Of a stretch of 64,000 bases of DNA, positions 31,758 through 42,075 are shown one piece after another. A program made the translations under genes and the position numbers. The DNA lies in contig NC_052504.1 of assembly GCF_014356525.2 (NCBI RefSeq), forward strand, positions 102,224,387 through 102,288,386. The letters run 5' to 3'. Position 1 is the stretch's first letter. Each line of letters begins with the position of its first letter. Below the pieces are notes generated by a model, which saw nothing but the letters and a program-made list of their open reading frames with translations, ran no database searches and was not told where the DNA came from. Origin of the DNA: Nilaparvata lugens. Its lineage: Eukaryota; Arthropoda; Insecta; Hemiptera; Delphacidae.

Positions 31758-32828
31758 ATGTCTAAAATTTTGATTTCGTAAAACCGGGTGTCATCACGGG
31801 TGATGACGTTCAGAAAGTCTTCGCAGTTGCTAAAGAGAACAACTTGCGCTGCCAGCGGTAAACTGCGTGGGTACCGACTCCATCAACGCAGTGCTGGAAG
31901 CCGCGGCTAAAGTGCGCGCGCCGGTCATCGTTCAGTTCTCCAACGGCGGCGCCGCGTTCATCGCCGGCAAAGGCGTGAAGACCGATGTGCCTCAGGGCGC
32001 AGCGATTCTGGCGCCATCTCTGGCGCACACCACGTTCACCAGATGGCTGAACACTACGGCGTGCCGGTGATCCTGCACACCGACCACTGCGCGAAGAAAC
32101 TGCTGCCATGGCTGGACGGCCTGCTGGACGCCGGCGAGAAGCACTTCGCCGCTACCGGCAAACCGCTGTTCTCTTCCCACATGATCGATCTGTCTGAAGA
32201 ATCTCTGGAAGAAAACATCGAGATCTGCAGCGCCTACCTGAAGCGCATGGCCAAAATCGGCATGACGCTGGAAATCGAACTGGGCTGCACCGGTGGTGAA
32301 GAAGATGGCGTGGACAACAGCCATATGGACGCATCCGCTCTGTACACCCAGCCGGAAGACGTGGCTTACGCGTACGAAAAACTGAACGCCATTAGCCCGC
32401 GCTTCACTATCGCTGCCTCCTTCGTAACGTGCACGGCGTGTACAGCCAGGCAACGTCAAGCTGACCCCGACCATCCTGCGTGATCTCAGGACTACGTGTC
32501 CAAGAATTCAACCTGCCGCACAACAGCCTGAACTTCGTGTTCCACGGCGGTTCCGGTTCTACCGACGCAGAGATCAAGAGTCTGTGGTTTACGGCGTGAT
32601 CAAGATGAACATCGACACCGACACCCAATGGGCGACCTGGGACGGCATCCTGCAGTACTACAAGCGAACGAAGCTTACCTGCAGGGCCAGCTGGGCAACC
32701 CGAAAGGCGCCGATCAGCCGAACAAGAAATACTACGATCCACGCGTATGGCTGCGCGCAGCGCAGACCAGCATGGTGACGCGTCTGGAGCAGGCCTTCAA
32801 AGATCTGAACGCGGTAGACGTTCTGTAA
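31758..32828 (+). CDS. fbaA: Class II fructose-bisphosphate aldolase
   Basis: Zinc-dependent aldolase of glycolysis and gluconeogenesis. Class II landmarks: [17 protein letters not shown], the zinc-site [58 protein letters not shown] and [15 protein letters not shown]. The C-terminus KDLNAVDVL and a span equal to 359 residues once lost bases are allowed both match E. coli FbaA. At least seven single-base breaks (for example near 31773, 31850, 32020, 32425, 32450, 32490 and 32580). A strong terminator follows, closing the operon. Confidence 0.95.
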
Positions 32829-32854
32829 TCTTCGGCACCTGTTGCACGATGCAA

Positions 32855-32879
32855 AAGGCTCCCTGCGGGGAGCCTTTTT
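32855..32879 (+). terminator. Rho-independent terminator of the epd-pgk-fbaA operon
   Basis: GGCTCCC / GGGAGCC stem with a TGCG loop and a run of five T, 25 bases past the fbaA stop. The A run on the left side means it can also serve the convergent DUF1345 gene. Confidence 0.88.
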
Positions 32880-32884
32880 CGTTT

Positions 32885-33545
32885 TCAGCCCAGCAGGCCG
32901 GCGCCGACGTTGATAGACAGGCCCAGATCAGCATGTTGAACGCGAAGGAGATCACCGACTGCAGCAGGGTGACCTTACGCACCTCCGCTGCTCCGACCGC
33001 CACATCGGCGGTTTGCGACGCCACCGCAATGGTGAAGGAGAAGTAGGCGAAATCCAGATAGGTCGCTCGGTGAGGTTGCCGGGGAACAGCAGCGGCAAAG
33101 GATCCTGCTGTGCAACCTGGCGATAAAACTGGTGGGCATAGTGCATGGTGAAGGCGGTCGGCAGCAGCAGCCAGGAGACCACCAGCGTGGCACCGGTCAG
33201 CAGCAAATGCAGCGTCTTCAGAGAGCCGGCCACCTGTTTGGCGCTGCTCAGTTCAAAAGGATCGCGAGTAAACTGACCAGGCAACCGAGGCTGACCAGCG
33301 TCAGCACCATACTGGCGCTTTCATCCTGCCGCCGGGCGATCTGGCGAAGTGCTGCGGCGGCTGATCAGCATCAGCCGCCGAGAAACAGCAGGTAGAGCCA
33401 GGCCAGCGTATTCCAGCCGATCATCAGGCGCTGCAGCAGCGAAAGTTGGGCGGGCAGCAGCAGAAGCACAGCAGCCTGCGCCGACGGAAAACAGCAGCCT
33501 GGGCCGCACTTGCCAATAGTGTTTGAGCGAAGAGCGAATGTGCAT
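32885..33545 (-). CDS. DUF1345 family inner-membrane protein
   Basis: About 220 residues with several hydrophobic segments. The N-terminus is [20 protein letters not shown]. The C-terminal half reads [40 protein letters not shown] and a [16 protein letters not shown] end, the conserved portion of DUF1345 proteins (hydrophobic TADV segment). Its function is unknown to me. It is transcribed against fbaA and mscS and lies between them, where E. coli has no such gene, so it is a local insertion relative to that order. At least five frame breaks. Confidence 0.72.
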
Positions 33546-33749
33546 GATTAACGGATCCCTTGCGTGTGAAATGGCCAACGCGCTGTTCTCAGCATAGAAG
33601 AAGCGGCGGGCGGTTTCGGCTATTTTTAACGCTGACGGTTGGCATGAGCCTTTAATGTTGGTTACCCTTAGGCGGTGGTTTCTACTGGCCGCCGAGGCCA
33701 GTGTATTTTGCGAGTTTCTCCCGTTAGGGACTGAGTTAGGACGACACGA

Positions 33750-34607
33750 ATGAAAGATTTGAATGTAGTAGACGGCATCAACGGTGCCGGCGACTGGTTG
33801 GTGAGAACCAGGATCTGTTGATCCAGTACGCGGTGAATATCGTCGCCGCCATCGTATCCTGATCATCGGTTCGATCGTGGCCCGCGTGGTCGGCAATGCG
33901 CTGAACCGCGTGATGAAGCTGCGCGGCATCGACGCACGGTGGCAGACTTCCTGTCGGCGATCGTGCGCTACGGCGTGCTGGCGTTCACCTTCATCGCGGT
34001 GCTGGGGCGCGTTGGCGTGCAGACCACCTCGGTGATCGCCGTGCTGGTGTGCGCCGGTTGGGCCGTCGGCCTGGCGCTGCAAGGGTCGCTGTCCACTTCG
34101 CTGCGGCGTGCTGCTGGTGATCTTCCGCCCGCTGCGCGTGGGTGAATATGTCGATCTGGGTGGCGTGGCCGGTACCGTCGATCAGGTGCAGATTTTCTCC
34201 ACCACCCTGCGGACTTCCGACAACAAAACCATCGTGGTGCCGAACGGTAAATCATCGCCGGCAACATCATTAACTACTCCCGTGAACCGAAGCGCCGCGT
34301 GGATATCGTGGTAGGCGTGGCCTACACGCCGATATCGACGTGGTGAAGAAGGTGTTGGGCGATGTGATCGCCGCCGACAAGCGCATCATGCACGCCAAAG
34401 GCGTGACCGTGCGTCTGAACGAGATGGCGCCGTCCTCCCTGACTTCGTCACCCGTTCCTGGACCACCAACGCGGAATACTGGAACGTGTACTTCGATCTG
34501 ATGGAAAACTTCAAGCGCGCGCTGGATGCCCATAACATCGGCATTCCGTTCCCGCAGATGACGTGCACCTGTATCGCACCGAAGACGCTTCCGCCAAGGC
34601 GGAATAA
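33750..34607 (+). CDS. mscS: Small-conductance mechanosensitive channel
   Basis: Inner-membrane heptameric channel that opens on osmotic downshock. [18 protein letters not shown] starts the protein. The pore helix TM3 is visible as [11 protein letters not shown] with its Ala/Gly pattern. The beta domain has [40 protein letters not shown] and VPNGK; the end is [22 protein letters not shown]. The span of about 286 residues equals E. coli MscS. At least seven frame breaks. The position after fbaA is conserved with E. coli. Confidence 0.93.
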
Positions 34608-34611
34608 CAGA

Positions 34612-34636
34612 GAAGGGGGCCTTGGCCCCTTTTTTA
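34612..34636 (+). terminator. Rho-independent terminator of mscS
   Basis: GGGGCC / GGCCCC with a TT loop and a run of six or more T, a few bases past the mscS stop. Confidence 0.88.
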
Positions 34637-34641
34637 TTGCA

Positions 34642-34679
34642 GCCGAGACGCCATCGAAGGCGCCTCGGCCTTTTCTTTT
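34642..34679. terminator. Second hairpin between mscS and the MFS gene
   Basis: GCCGAGACGCC pairs with GGCGCCTCGGC around ATCGAA, followed on the plus strand by CTTTTCTTTT. It backs up the mscS terminator and probably also ends the leftward MFS gene. Confidence 0.6.
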
Positions 34680-34687
34680 CCGCGAGT

Positions 34688-36022
34688 TCAGGCGCCGGCG
34701 ACCGGCTTGGCGAGCGGTGCGCGACGGTGCAGGCTGAGGCGATAGAGCAGGAAGATGGCGGCCGCGCCCAGCAGCGCCGCAGCGCAGCAGAGGAAGAACA
34801 CTTCCGCGGATCCGGCGGCGGTCATCATCCAGGCGCCGAGCATCGAGCCGACGATCGAACCGAAGCGGCCGTTGGCCATGGCCCAGCTGACACCGGTCAC
34901 GCGTGCTGCGGTTCGGGTAAAGGGTGGCAGAGACCAGGTTCAGGCCGTTTTGCGCACCGGCCACGCCGAAGCCAATCAGGAACACGACGGCGGCCAGCGT
35001 GTAGACGTCGCCCATCAGATACCCGGTCGCGCCGATCACCAGCGCGGCGCCCAGTAGGAGACGGCCAGCACGCGGTAGGGCCCGACCCGGTCCATCAGCA
35101 GCGCCATCAGGATGGCGCCCAGGTGCCGCCGAGCGGCACCATCGCCCCGATGCGCGAGGCGTGGGCGATATCGTAACCGGCGTCTTTGAGGATCGTCGGC
35201 AGCCAGCTGGTAAGCAGTAGACACGAACAGCGAGCAGAAGAACGCCACCCACAGCAGCAGGGTGCGCACGGCGCGCCCTTCGATAACCAGGTGCGAGATC
35301 GGCGACTTGGCCTGCGCCGGCGTTCGTCATCGACGATGGTGATCCCCGTCCAACGCCGGCCGGTGATACGCTCGACCACCCGCGCAGCCGATCGGCATGT
35401 TTGGCGTTGGCAGCCATAAAGCGTACCGACTCGGGCATCTGCCAGGCCAGCAGCGGCAGCAGCGCCAATGGCGCAATGCCGCCGACCGCAGCACGCCGCG
35501 CCAGCCGAACGCCGGAATGATCTGCCGGCCAGCAGGCCGCCCCAGGGCCATCCGGCGGTAAAGCCGCTCCAGCTCAGGGTGACCATCAGCATGCGGCGGC
35601 GCGCCGTGAGTACTCCGAGCTGAGGGTGATGCAGGTCGGTATCGCGCCCCGAGGCCAATGCCGGTGATGAAGCGCAGCAAGGTCAGGGATTCGATCGATT
35701 GCGTATAGGCCGAAGCCAGGGTGCAGCCGCCAACACCAGCACCGCGACGAGCAGCACGCGTTTTGCGGCCGATGGCGTCGGCGATCGGCCCGAACAGCAG
35801 GCTGCCGATCAGCAGGCCGAACAGCCCCGCGCCGAAGGCGGGAGAGAGCTGCGAGGGCTGTAGGCCCCACTCTTCACGCAGCGCCGGGCGATATAGCCGA
35901 TGATGGCGGTATCGAGCCGTCCAGCAGGGCGATCAGGAAACACAGGGTAAGGATGAGATTTGATAAGGCGAGATCCTGGCGCGATCGATGATTTCGCTGA
36001 TGCGAGCGGTATCTGGGCTCAT
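34688..36022 (-). CDS. MFS transporter, aromatic acid:H+ symporter (AAHS) type
   Basis: Twelve-helix major facilitator, about 445 residues. The first helix region holds LILTLCFLIALLDG followed by an FDTAIIGYIA-type stretch, which is the AAHS signature with Asp in helix 1. FGAGLFGLLIGSLLFGPIAD and GRKR form the loop 2-3 motif. LLRFITGIGLG, MLMVTLSWSGFTAG, LLTSWLPTILKDAGYDIAHA, LMALLMDRVGPYR and MANGRFGSIVGSMLGAWMM follow. The start is the ATG at 36022 (MSPDT). Related carriers take up 4-hydroxybenzoate, benzoate or shikimate-like acids; the substrate here is not given by its neighbours. At least eight frame breaks. Confidence 0.8.
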
Positions 36023-36192
36023 GAGGGTTCCACTGTTTATTAAGCTGGTGTGGGCTGGCTGAGGGGCCGTTCAGGCCGCTGTGGCTGGCATCGCGTAGAA
36101 ACCCGAGTATACACCAGAGGGGGGCGTTGCGGGGAGAGGGAGGCGATGATATCGCGCCCGCAGGAGGTACCTGCGGTGGGCGTTTGGCAAGG

Positions 36193-37206
36193 TTATTTGG
36201 CCAGCAGTTCCCGGCGCACGATCTCGGCACCCGCACTCAAGGCATTCAGCTTGCCGCTGCGACCTGGCGAGGCAGGGGAGCCATGCCGCAGTTGGTCGAC
36301 GGTAGAGCTTGTCGGCATCGACAAACTGCAGCGCTTTGCGCAGCGTAGCGGCTACTTCTTCCGGCGTCTCAATGGTATGATTCGCCACATCAATGGCGCC
36401 GACCATCACTTTCTTACCGCGAATCAGTTCAAGCAGATCCATCGGCACGTGCGAGTTTATGGCAACTCCAGCGAGATAATATCGATAGTAACGTTTGCAG
36501 CTTGGGGAACGCCTCTTCGTATTGCCGCCACTCAGAGCCCCGGTCTTTTTTCCAGTCGGTGTTGGCCTTAATGCCGTATCCATAGCAGATCTGTACCGTG
36601 CCGTTTCACACTTAAGCCCCTCAACGGCCCTTTCCAGGGCGGCGATTCCCCAGTCATTCACCTCGTCAAAGAACACCGTTAAAGCGGGCTCATCAAACTG
36701 AATATGTCGACACCGGCGCCTCGAGCTCTTTGCTTCCTTATGAGGATCTTGGCGATTCCCAGGCCAATTTTTCGCGGCTTTTATAGTGATTGTCATAGAG
36801 CGTGTCGATCATGGTCATCGGCCCCGGCAGGCCCATTTAATCGGCTGCTTGGTCAGCTGGCGTAAAAATTTGGCGTCTTCAACGAAAACGGGCTTTTGGC
36901 GCGCCACCGCACCACGACGGTTGGCACGCTCGCCTCATAGCGATTGCGAATTTTAACCACTTCGCGTTTCTCGAAGTCGACGCCGCTGAGGTGCTCAATG
37001 AACGTCGTGACGAGTGCTGGCGCGTTTGCTCGCCATCGCTGACGATATCGATGCCGGCCTGTTGTTGTTCAGCCAGCGACAAACGCAGAGCGTCCTGTTT
37101 CCCTCGATTATTCTTCATTCTGCAATTTCCAGGGCGACCACAGGGTTTTCCGGTTGGGCCAGCCAGAAGGTTTAGGCAAGCTGCCGGCGGTCGACGTAGG
37201 GAGCAT
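36193..37206 (-). CDS. mesD: Folate-independent methionine synthase core protein (MesD type)
   Basis: A short protein of about 340 residues, related only to the C-terminal catalytic half of MetE. It lacks the N-terminal half that binds folate polyglutamate. Readable blocks: a start near MLPTSTAGSLP, LRLSLAEQQQAGIDIVSDGE, KWALPGPMTMIDTLYDNHY, the zinc-site region with DIIQFDEPALTVFF, ALERAVEGLKCETA, SHVPMDLLELIRGKKVMVGA and VDADKLYPSTNCG-type residues, ending RELLAK. It is immediately downstream of a DUF1852 gene, the pairing of MesD with MesX, where the methyl donor is not methyltetrahydrofolate. An alternative start with one lost base lies at 37214. At least eight frame breaks. Confidence 0.8.
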
Positions 37207-37239
37207 ATTTTCATAATAGATGACCTGTATTTGAGTGAA

Positions 37240-38205
37240 TCAAAGCGCGTAGTGAGCAGACCATTGCTCAAGAATGGGCTGTAGGGCTTGATAAATTGCT
37301 CTTCCGTAAATTTCCCCTGCTCAATCGCTAACTGGCTACGCTCTTCGCGATCGTAAACAATCTGGTTATGAATGATCCTGGTTATTCAGGCTTGGCTGAT
37401 AGCATTGCCCCGCCGCCGAGTTGGCATTGTAAATTCAGGTCGATTCGATTTTCTGGAAGGTCTCCATCGTGCTGATGGTGCCGATCATTTCCAGATCGGT
37501 GTAATCGCTCAGCAAATCCCCGGGGAATAAAACGCCAGGGCGCAACGCTATTTTTCGGCATGAAGTAGCGCACCTGCAGGCCCATTTTTTAAAATACGGT
37601 CGGTCAGCGAGCGCCGTCTTGCCGATATCGTCGCCCAACACCGGATTTGATTGCCCGTCGATGATAGGTGTCTTTGCTGGACACGCTGAGGCAGATCACC
37701 GGCGGTTTGCTGAAATTCTCATGGTATGCGTTTGAAATTGACGAAGTGCTTAAAGATATTGCCGTGCAAATCGCCGAAATCATCCGAATGTTGAATTCCG
37801 CCGTGTTTTTATTGTGCGCCGGCAGCAAGACGCTAAAGTCGTAATCGCGCACGTAGACGAGAAGTTATTCCCGACGATGCCCTCAGACGCTTTTGCGTTT
37901 TTTTTTTATCAATGATGTTGGTTTTCAGGATTTCAATCACCGGGAAGCTGGCCCCCTGATCTTCAACGCGCATCTCAACCGAAATGATTTCAAGCTCAAC
38001 GAATAGCGGTCGGCCTTGGGGTTATCCCAATGCGCCAACGAATTGAAGCGATTGTTATCATCACCAGCGTGTTGCGCAGTTCTCCCGGCGGTTTTCCCCT
38101 CTGGCCAAATTGGCGAAGTTGGTGGTGATACGCGTACTTTTCAGAAGGGTTATAATCTTCATCGAAAGAACTGCTCTTAATCGTAAAGGCAAAGTCTCTA
38201 TTCAT
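37240..38205 (-). CDS. mesX: DUF1852 protein, partner of MesD (MesX)
   Basis: About 325 residues, starting MNRDFAFTIKSSSFDEDYNP. Further blocks are ENLRNTLVMI, SYVRDYDFSVLLPAHN, YHENFSKPPVICLSVSSKDT, KNGLQVRYFMPKNSVAP, LLSDYTDLEMIGTISTMET and an FQKIYRPEIYNANSAAGQCYQPS region read across two frames. These match the DUF1852 family throughout. In Acinetobacter and others this protein is required with MesD for methionine synthesis without folate, in an oxygen-dependent way; its chemistry is not settled. The stop is placed at 37240 after an EQWSAHYAL-like end. About eight frame breaks. Confidence 0.8.
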
Positions 38206-38491
38206 CGTCTTATAGCATCCGGTTATATGATATGAAGGCTGGATTTTCCATTTTTTTCAATGGGTTGTTTTTTCCTTTTTTATTCAGCCGATTCATATTG
38301 TCTGTCGTTAATGAGGTCTATTTTTGCCAGAGTCCCGATGGGAGTGAAAGAGACTTAATTTCATTACTACATGAGCGGTATTCATGATCTGGCGTTCGGG
38401 CCGGTTTGCCGCCGTTGCCCTGCGGCGCAAAACCGCCAACGTACCGGGTCGGCAACCTGTGCAGCCTGAAAAATTACAGGTATAATCCCCC
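38206..38491. promoter_or_regulatory. Divergent promoter region of mesX and yaiL
   Basis: An AT-rich stretch at 38220-38300 is the likely mesX promoter area. On the other side TATAAT at 38481-38486 is a good -10 box for yaiL. I saw no convincing tandem MetJ boxes. Confidence 0.45.
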
Positions 38492-38517
38492 CATGACCCC
38501 ACGGCTTCAGACACAAC

Positions 38518-39052
38518 ATGACAAACTCACCTTACAAGAGCAGATGCTCAAAGCGGGCTTGTTACCAGCAAGAAAATGGCAAATGCCAAAGAACGGCTAA
38601 AAATCACGCGTTCAGGCCCGTGAGGCCAGAGAGGCGGTGGAAGAGAACAAAAAAGCACAGCTTGAGCGCGATAAGCAGCTGAGCGAACAGCAAAAAAGCA
38701 GGCCGCGCTGTCCAAGAATACAGGCGCAGGTGAAGCAGCTGATCGAGATGACCCGCATCGTCCTGGCAAAGGCGATATCGGTTTCAACTTCACCGACGGT
38801 AACCTGATCAAGAAAATCCTGGTGGATAAGGCGACGCAGACCCAGCTGATCCATGGCCGTCTCGCCATTGCCCGCTTGGTGGTCGAGAACCGCGAAGAGT
38901 GTGAATATGCGATTATCCCTGCGAGCGTCGCCGATAAAATCGCGCAGCGCGATGCGGCAGCATTGTGCTGCACAGCGCGCTGAGTCAGGAAGAGCAGGAT
39001 GAAGACGATCCGTACGCCGACTTCAAAGTGCCTGACGATTTGATGTTGGTAA
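38518..39052 (+). CDS. yaiL: YaiL family protein (DUF2058), nucleoprotein/polynucleotide enzyme-like
   Basis: About 180 residues, mostly charged. KLTLQEQMLKAGL opens the protein, then a Lys/Arg/Glu-rich helical region (QAREAREAVEENKKAQLERD, KQLSEQQK), NFTDGNLIKKILVDKATQTQ, LIHGRLAIARLVVENREECE, and the end HSALSQEEQDEDDPYADFKV followed by PDDLMW. These match E. coli YaiL, whose function is unknown to me. The ATG at 38518 matches the usual start but needs one restored base; an in-frame ATG at 38492 would add a few residues. At least five frame breaks, the last an extra T just before the stop. It is convergent with the rluA-like gene, six bases apart. Confidence 0.88.
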
Positions 39053-39058
39053 CCGCGT

Positions 39059-39753
39059 TCAGAACGGCGCGGCGTGACGAGCGGCGAGATCCGCTCTCCA
39101 CTGACGGGGTGCACAAGTCCAGCTCGCTGGCGTGCAGCACACAGCCGCGGCGTCTGGTTCGGTACCCGGCAGCAGACGCCCGCCATACAGATCGCAACCT
39201 AAAATAGGGGCCCAACTGCCGACTGTGAATACGCAGCTGGTGGGTGCGCCCAGTCTCTGGGGTGAGCTGCACCCGCGTCAGCGGCAGCGAGATCCCGCCC
39301 TCCGCTTCACGATAAAAACGCTCGGACACCCGATAGCGGGAGCGGGCGGGTTTGCCGTGGAGGGCGCAAATTGACATCAGCGGGAACAGCGCCGGATCTT
39401 TGGCGATTGCCGCGTCTATGACCCCTTCGTTATCCGCCAGATGGCCGCAGAGCAGCGCGTTGTACACTTTGCTGACGGGGCGCTCGCTGAACTGCCGGCA
39501 GAGCGCGGCGTTGGCGGCCTTGTTGCGGGCCACCACCATCAACCCGGACGTGCCGAAATCCAGGCGGTGCACCAGGCGCAGCCGGGGAAGATCTGTACCA
39601 GCCGATGGGTACCGAATCGAGATTCTGCGGATTCTTGCCCGACAGGCTGAGCAGCCCGGCCGGCTATTGATCAGCGCAGATGATCGTCCGATAGAGGATC
39701 TCTATTTGGTCATGGCATGGCGGGGCGATAAAGGTATCGGTGATCGTAGACAT
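39059..39753 (-). CDS. rluA: RluA-family rRNA/tRNA pseudouridine synthase
   Basis: About 230 residues. The catalytic HRLD motif is present in MHRLDFGTSGLMVVARNK, with Asp as the nucleophile. CRQFSERPVSKVYNALLCGH, LTRVQLTPETGRTHQLRIHS (the RTHQLR motif) and VLHASELDL follow, and a FVHPVSGERIS-type end with APF can be read across frames. The size and compact N-terminus without an S4 domain fit RluA or a close relative more than RluC/RluD. The start ATG at 39753 gives MSTITDTFIAP. At least six frame breaks. Assignment to RluA itself rather than another short paralogue is tentative. Confidence 0.75.
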
Positions 39754-39891
39754 CGGGCGGCCGGCTGGAGGGGGGGCGGATGATAGCGAATTCGCGTCGA
39801 TGAGCGAATGCGGTTTTCGCTACACTGCGCCTCATGCCCGTTGCACCCGATACGGCAAAGCATCGTGGGCCACGGTTAAGTCCCCGGCGCT

Positions 39892-40574
39892 CTACTGCCC
39901 GTAGTAGGCGTTTTGCCGTGTTTGCGCAGGTAGGTTTGTCCAACAGCTCGCGCTGCATGCTGTGAATGACCGCGTCAGCTGGCGCGAGAAAATGCACATG
40001 TAGGCAATTTCTTCCAGCACCACCGCATTATGCACCGCGTTGTGGGCGTCTTGCCCCAGGCGAAGGGGCCGTGGCATTGACCAGTACCGCCGGGATAGCG
40101 TTGGGATTGATATCGCGCTGGCGGAAGGTTCGATAATCACCTTGCCGGTTCCAGTTCGTAATCGTGCTCAATTTCATCCTGGGTCATCATGCGAGTGCAG
40201 GGGATCGCGCCATAAAAATAGTCGGCGTGGGTGGTCCCAGGCGGGGATGTCCAGCCCGCCTGCGCCCAGATGGTGGCGTGGCGCGAATGGGTGTGGACGA
40301 TGCCGCCGATATCGGCAAATTCGCGGTACAGCGCCAGATGGGTGGCGGTGTCCGACGACGGTTTTTTTGCCCCCTCGACGGTGCGGCCGCTGGCCAGATC
40401 GACCCCACCATATCCTCCGCGGACATTGCTCGTATTCAACGCCTGAGGCTGATCACCACCAGGCCGCGTTCGCGATCCACCGCGCTGACGGTGCCCCAGG
40501 TAAAGGTCACCAGCTTATGGCGCGGCAGATCGAGATTGGCCTCCAGCACCTGTTGTTTTAAACTGAGTCAGCAT
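39892..40574 (-). CDS. sgbE: L-ribulose-5-phosphate 4-epimerase (SgbE/UlaF)
   Basis: Class II aldolase/AraD fold zinc enzyme that converts L-ribulose 5-phosphate to D-xylulose 5-phosphate. Visible: [40 protein letters not shown] and [16 protein letters not shown] (the zinc-binding His-x-His), [36 protein letters not shown], and the end NAYYGQ. About 228 residues, the family length. Its ATG overlaps the stop of sgbU by seven bases, so the two are translationally coupled. It is last in the lyxK-sgbH-sgbU-sgbE block. At least five frame breaks. Confidence 0.88.
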
Positions 40575-41419
40575 GTCATGCCCCCTGTTGCATTCTGTTC
40601 GATCCAGCGGCGGGCCTGAACGATCTCGGCCACCGGCTCCTCGGCTTTTTCTGTCCACATCTCAATCAGGAATGCGCCGCGGTAATTGAGGCGCTGCAGC
40701 GTGCGAAACACCTCGACGAAGTCGACGCAGCCTTCGCCAAACGGCACGTCACGGAATTGCCCCGGCGAAGTGGCGGTGACGGGTAGGTGTCTTTGAGGTG
40801 AATGCGGCGATGCGATCGATGCCCAGCTCCAGCTCGCGCGGCACGTCATGCCCCAGGCGCTGAGTTGCCGACGTCCGGATAAACCGTGAACCACGGCGAG
40901 CCAGCAGGGCATCCCAGGCTTTCCACTTACCGATCGAGTTCATAAAGGCGGTGTCCATAATTTCCACTGCCAGCATCACCTGGGCGGCGGCGGCACGGTC
41001 TACCGCCCACTGCATGCCTTCGCTAAAGCGCGCCAGTGTCCCCTCGTCCTGCTCTTCGTAATACACGTCGTAGCCGGCCAGCTGAATGGTGCGGATACCG
41101 ACGTCTTTGGCCAGCTGAATGGCCTGTTCCATCACGTCGAAGGCGCGCTGTCCAGCGCCGGATCGTGGCTGCCAAACGGAAAGCGTCGGTGGCCGGAGAG
41201 GCACATCGACGGAATGCGGATACCGGTTTCCAGCATGGCGTCCACCAGCGCCAGGCGTTGCGCCTTGTTCCAGCTCAGGCGCGCCAGACGTTCATCGCTT
41301 TCGTCCACCGACATTTCGACGAAGTCGAAGCCGCAGGCCTTGGCCAGCGCCAGGCGTTCGGGCCAGCTCAGGTGTTTCGGCAGCGCTTTCTCGTAAATTC
41401 CCAACGGGTGCTGACGCAT
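40568..41419 (-). CDS. sgbU: L-xylulose-5-phosphate 3-epimerase (SgbU/UlaE)
   Basis: TIM-barrel isomerase that converts L-xylulose 5-phosphate to L-ribulose 5-phosphate. [20 protein letters not shown] and [20 protein letters not shown] open it. [40 protein letters not shown] and [10 protein letters not shown] follow. Metal-site residues lie in [19 protein letters not shown] and [18 protein letters not shown]. It ends in GGMTC and has about 285 residues, as in UlaE. The start at 41419 lies one base past the sgbH stop. Breaks lie near 40790, 40870, 40895 and 41150. Confidence 0.88.
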
Positions 41420-41420
41420 A

Positions 41421-42075
41421 TCACGATCTCCAGATGTCATCGATGGCGGTGCGGAACTGCCTGGCGGCCGCCGGCGGATCGCCGCCCCTCGGCCAGCGCG
41501 CGGCCGGCGATAAAGGCGGTGACGGCGATCTCTTTAAACAGCGGCAGTCGGCGGGCGTAATGCCGCCGGTCACCGACAGCGCGATGCCCAGATCGGACAG
41601 CGCCTTCATCCGATCCAGATCCTGCCGGCCCCAGGTTTGCCCGCTGGCCTGCGCGTCGCGGCCGCGGTGATAGATCGCCTGGCGAATGCCGAGGCCGCGC
41701 CATTGCCGCGCATCCTCCAATGTCCAGCGGCCGAACAGTTCGATCTGGATTTCACCGCCGTGACGCTCGGCGACCTCCCGCGCGCTGGCCATGGTGGCCA
41801 ACGGCGCGGCGCAGATCACGGTCATCCAGTCCGCGCCCTGGCCGAAGGCCTGCTCGGCCAGCGTCGCCCCGCGTCGGCCACTTTGAGATCGGCCACCAGC
41901 GTGTGCTGCGGACAGCGCTCGCGCAGCGCGCTAAACCGCCTGAATGCCGGCGCTGATGCACAAAATGGCCGGCCTCGATGAGTCCACATGGGGGCTGAGG
42001 GTCTCGGCGGTGCGCAGCGCCGTATCCAAACGGGTTTGATTCGATCGCCAGCTGCAGCGCGGTTTTCGTGCTCAT
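41421..42075 (-). CDS. sgbH: 3-keto-L-gulonate-6-phosphate decarboxylase (SgbH/UlaD)
   Basis: Orotidine-phosphate-decarboxylase-fold enzyme that converts 3-keto-L-gulonate 6-phosphate to L-xylulose 5-phosphate. The active-site Lys/Asp segment is seen as [13 protein letters not shown]. Then [70 protein letters not shown] (phosphate-binding Gly) and the end DDIWRS. About 219 residues. The ATG at 42075 overlaps the lyxK stop (ATGA). Breaks near 41485, 41550, 41875, 41940 and 42040. Confidence 0.88.

Noticed and set aside
38206..38491. MetJ operator before mesX
   Set aside because: No tandem AGACGTCT-like 8-mers; only isolated weak matches such as TAGACCTC.
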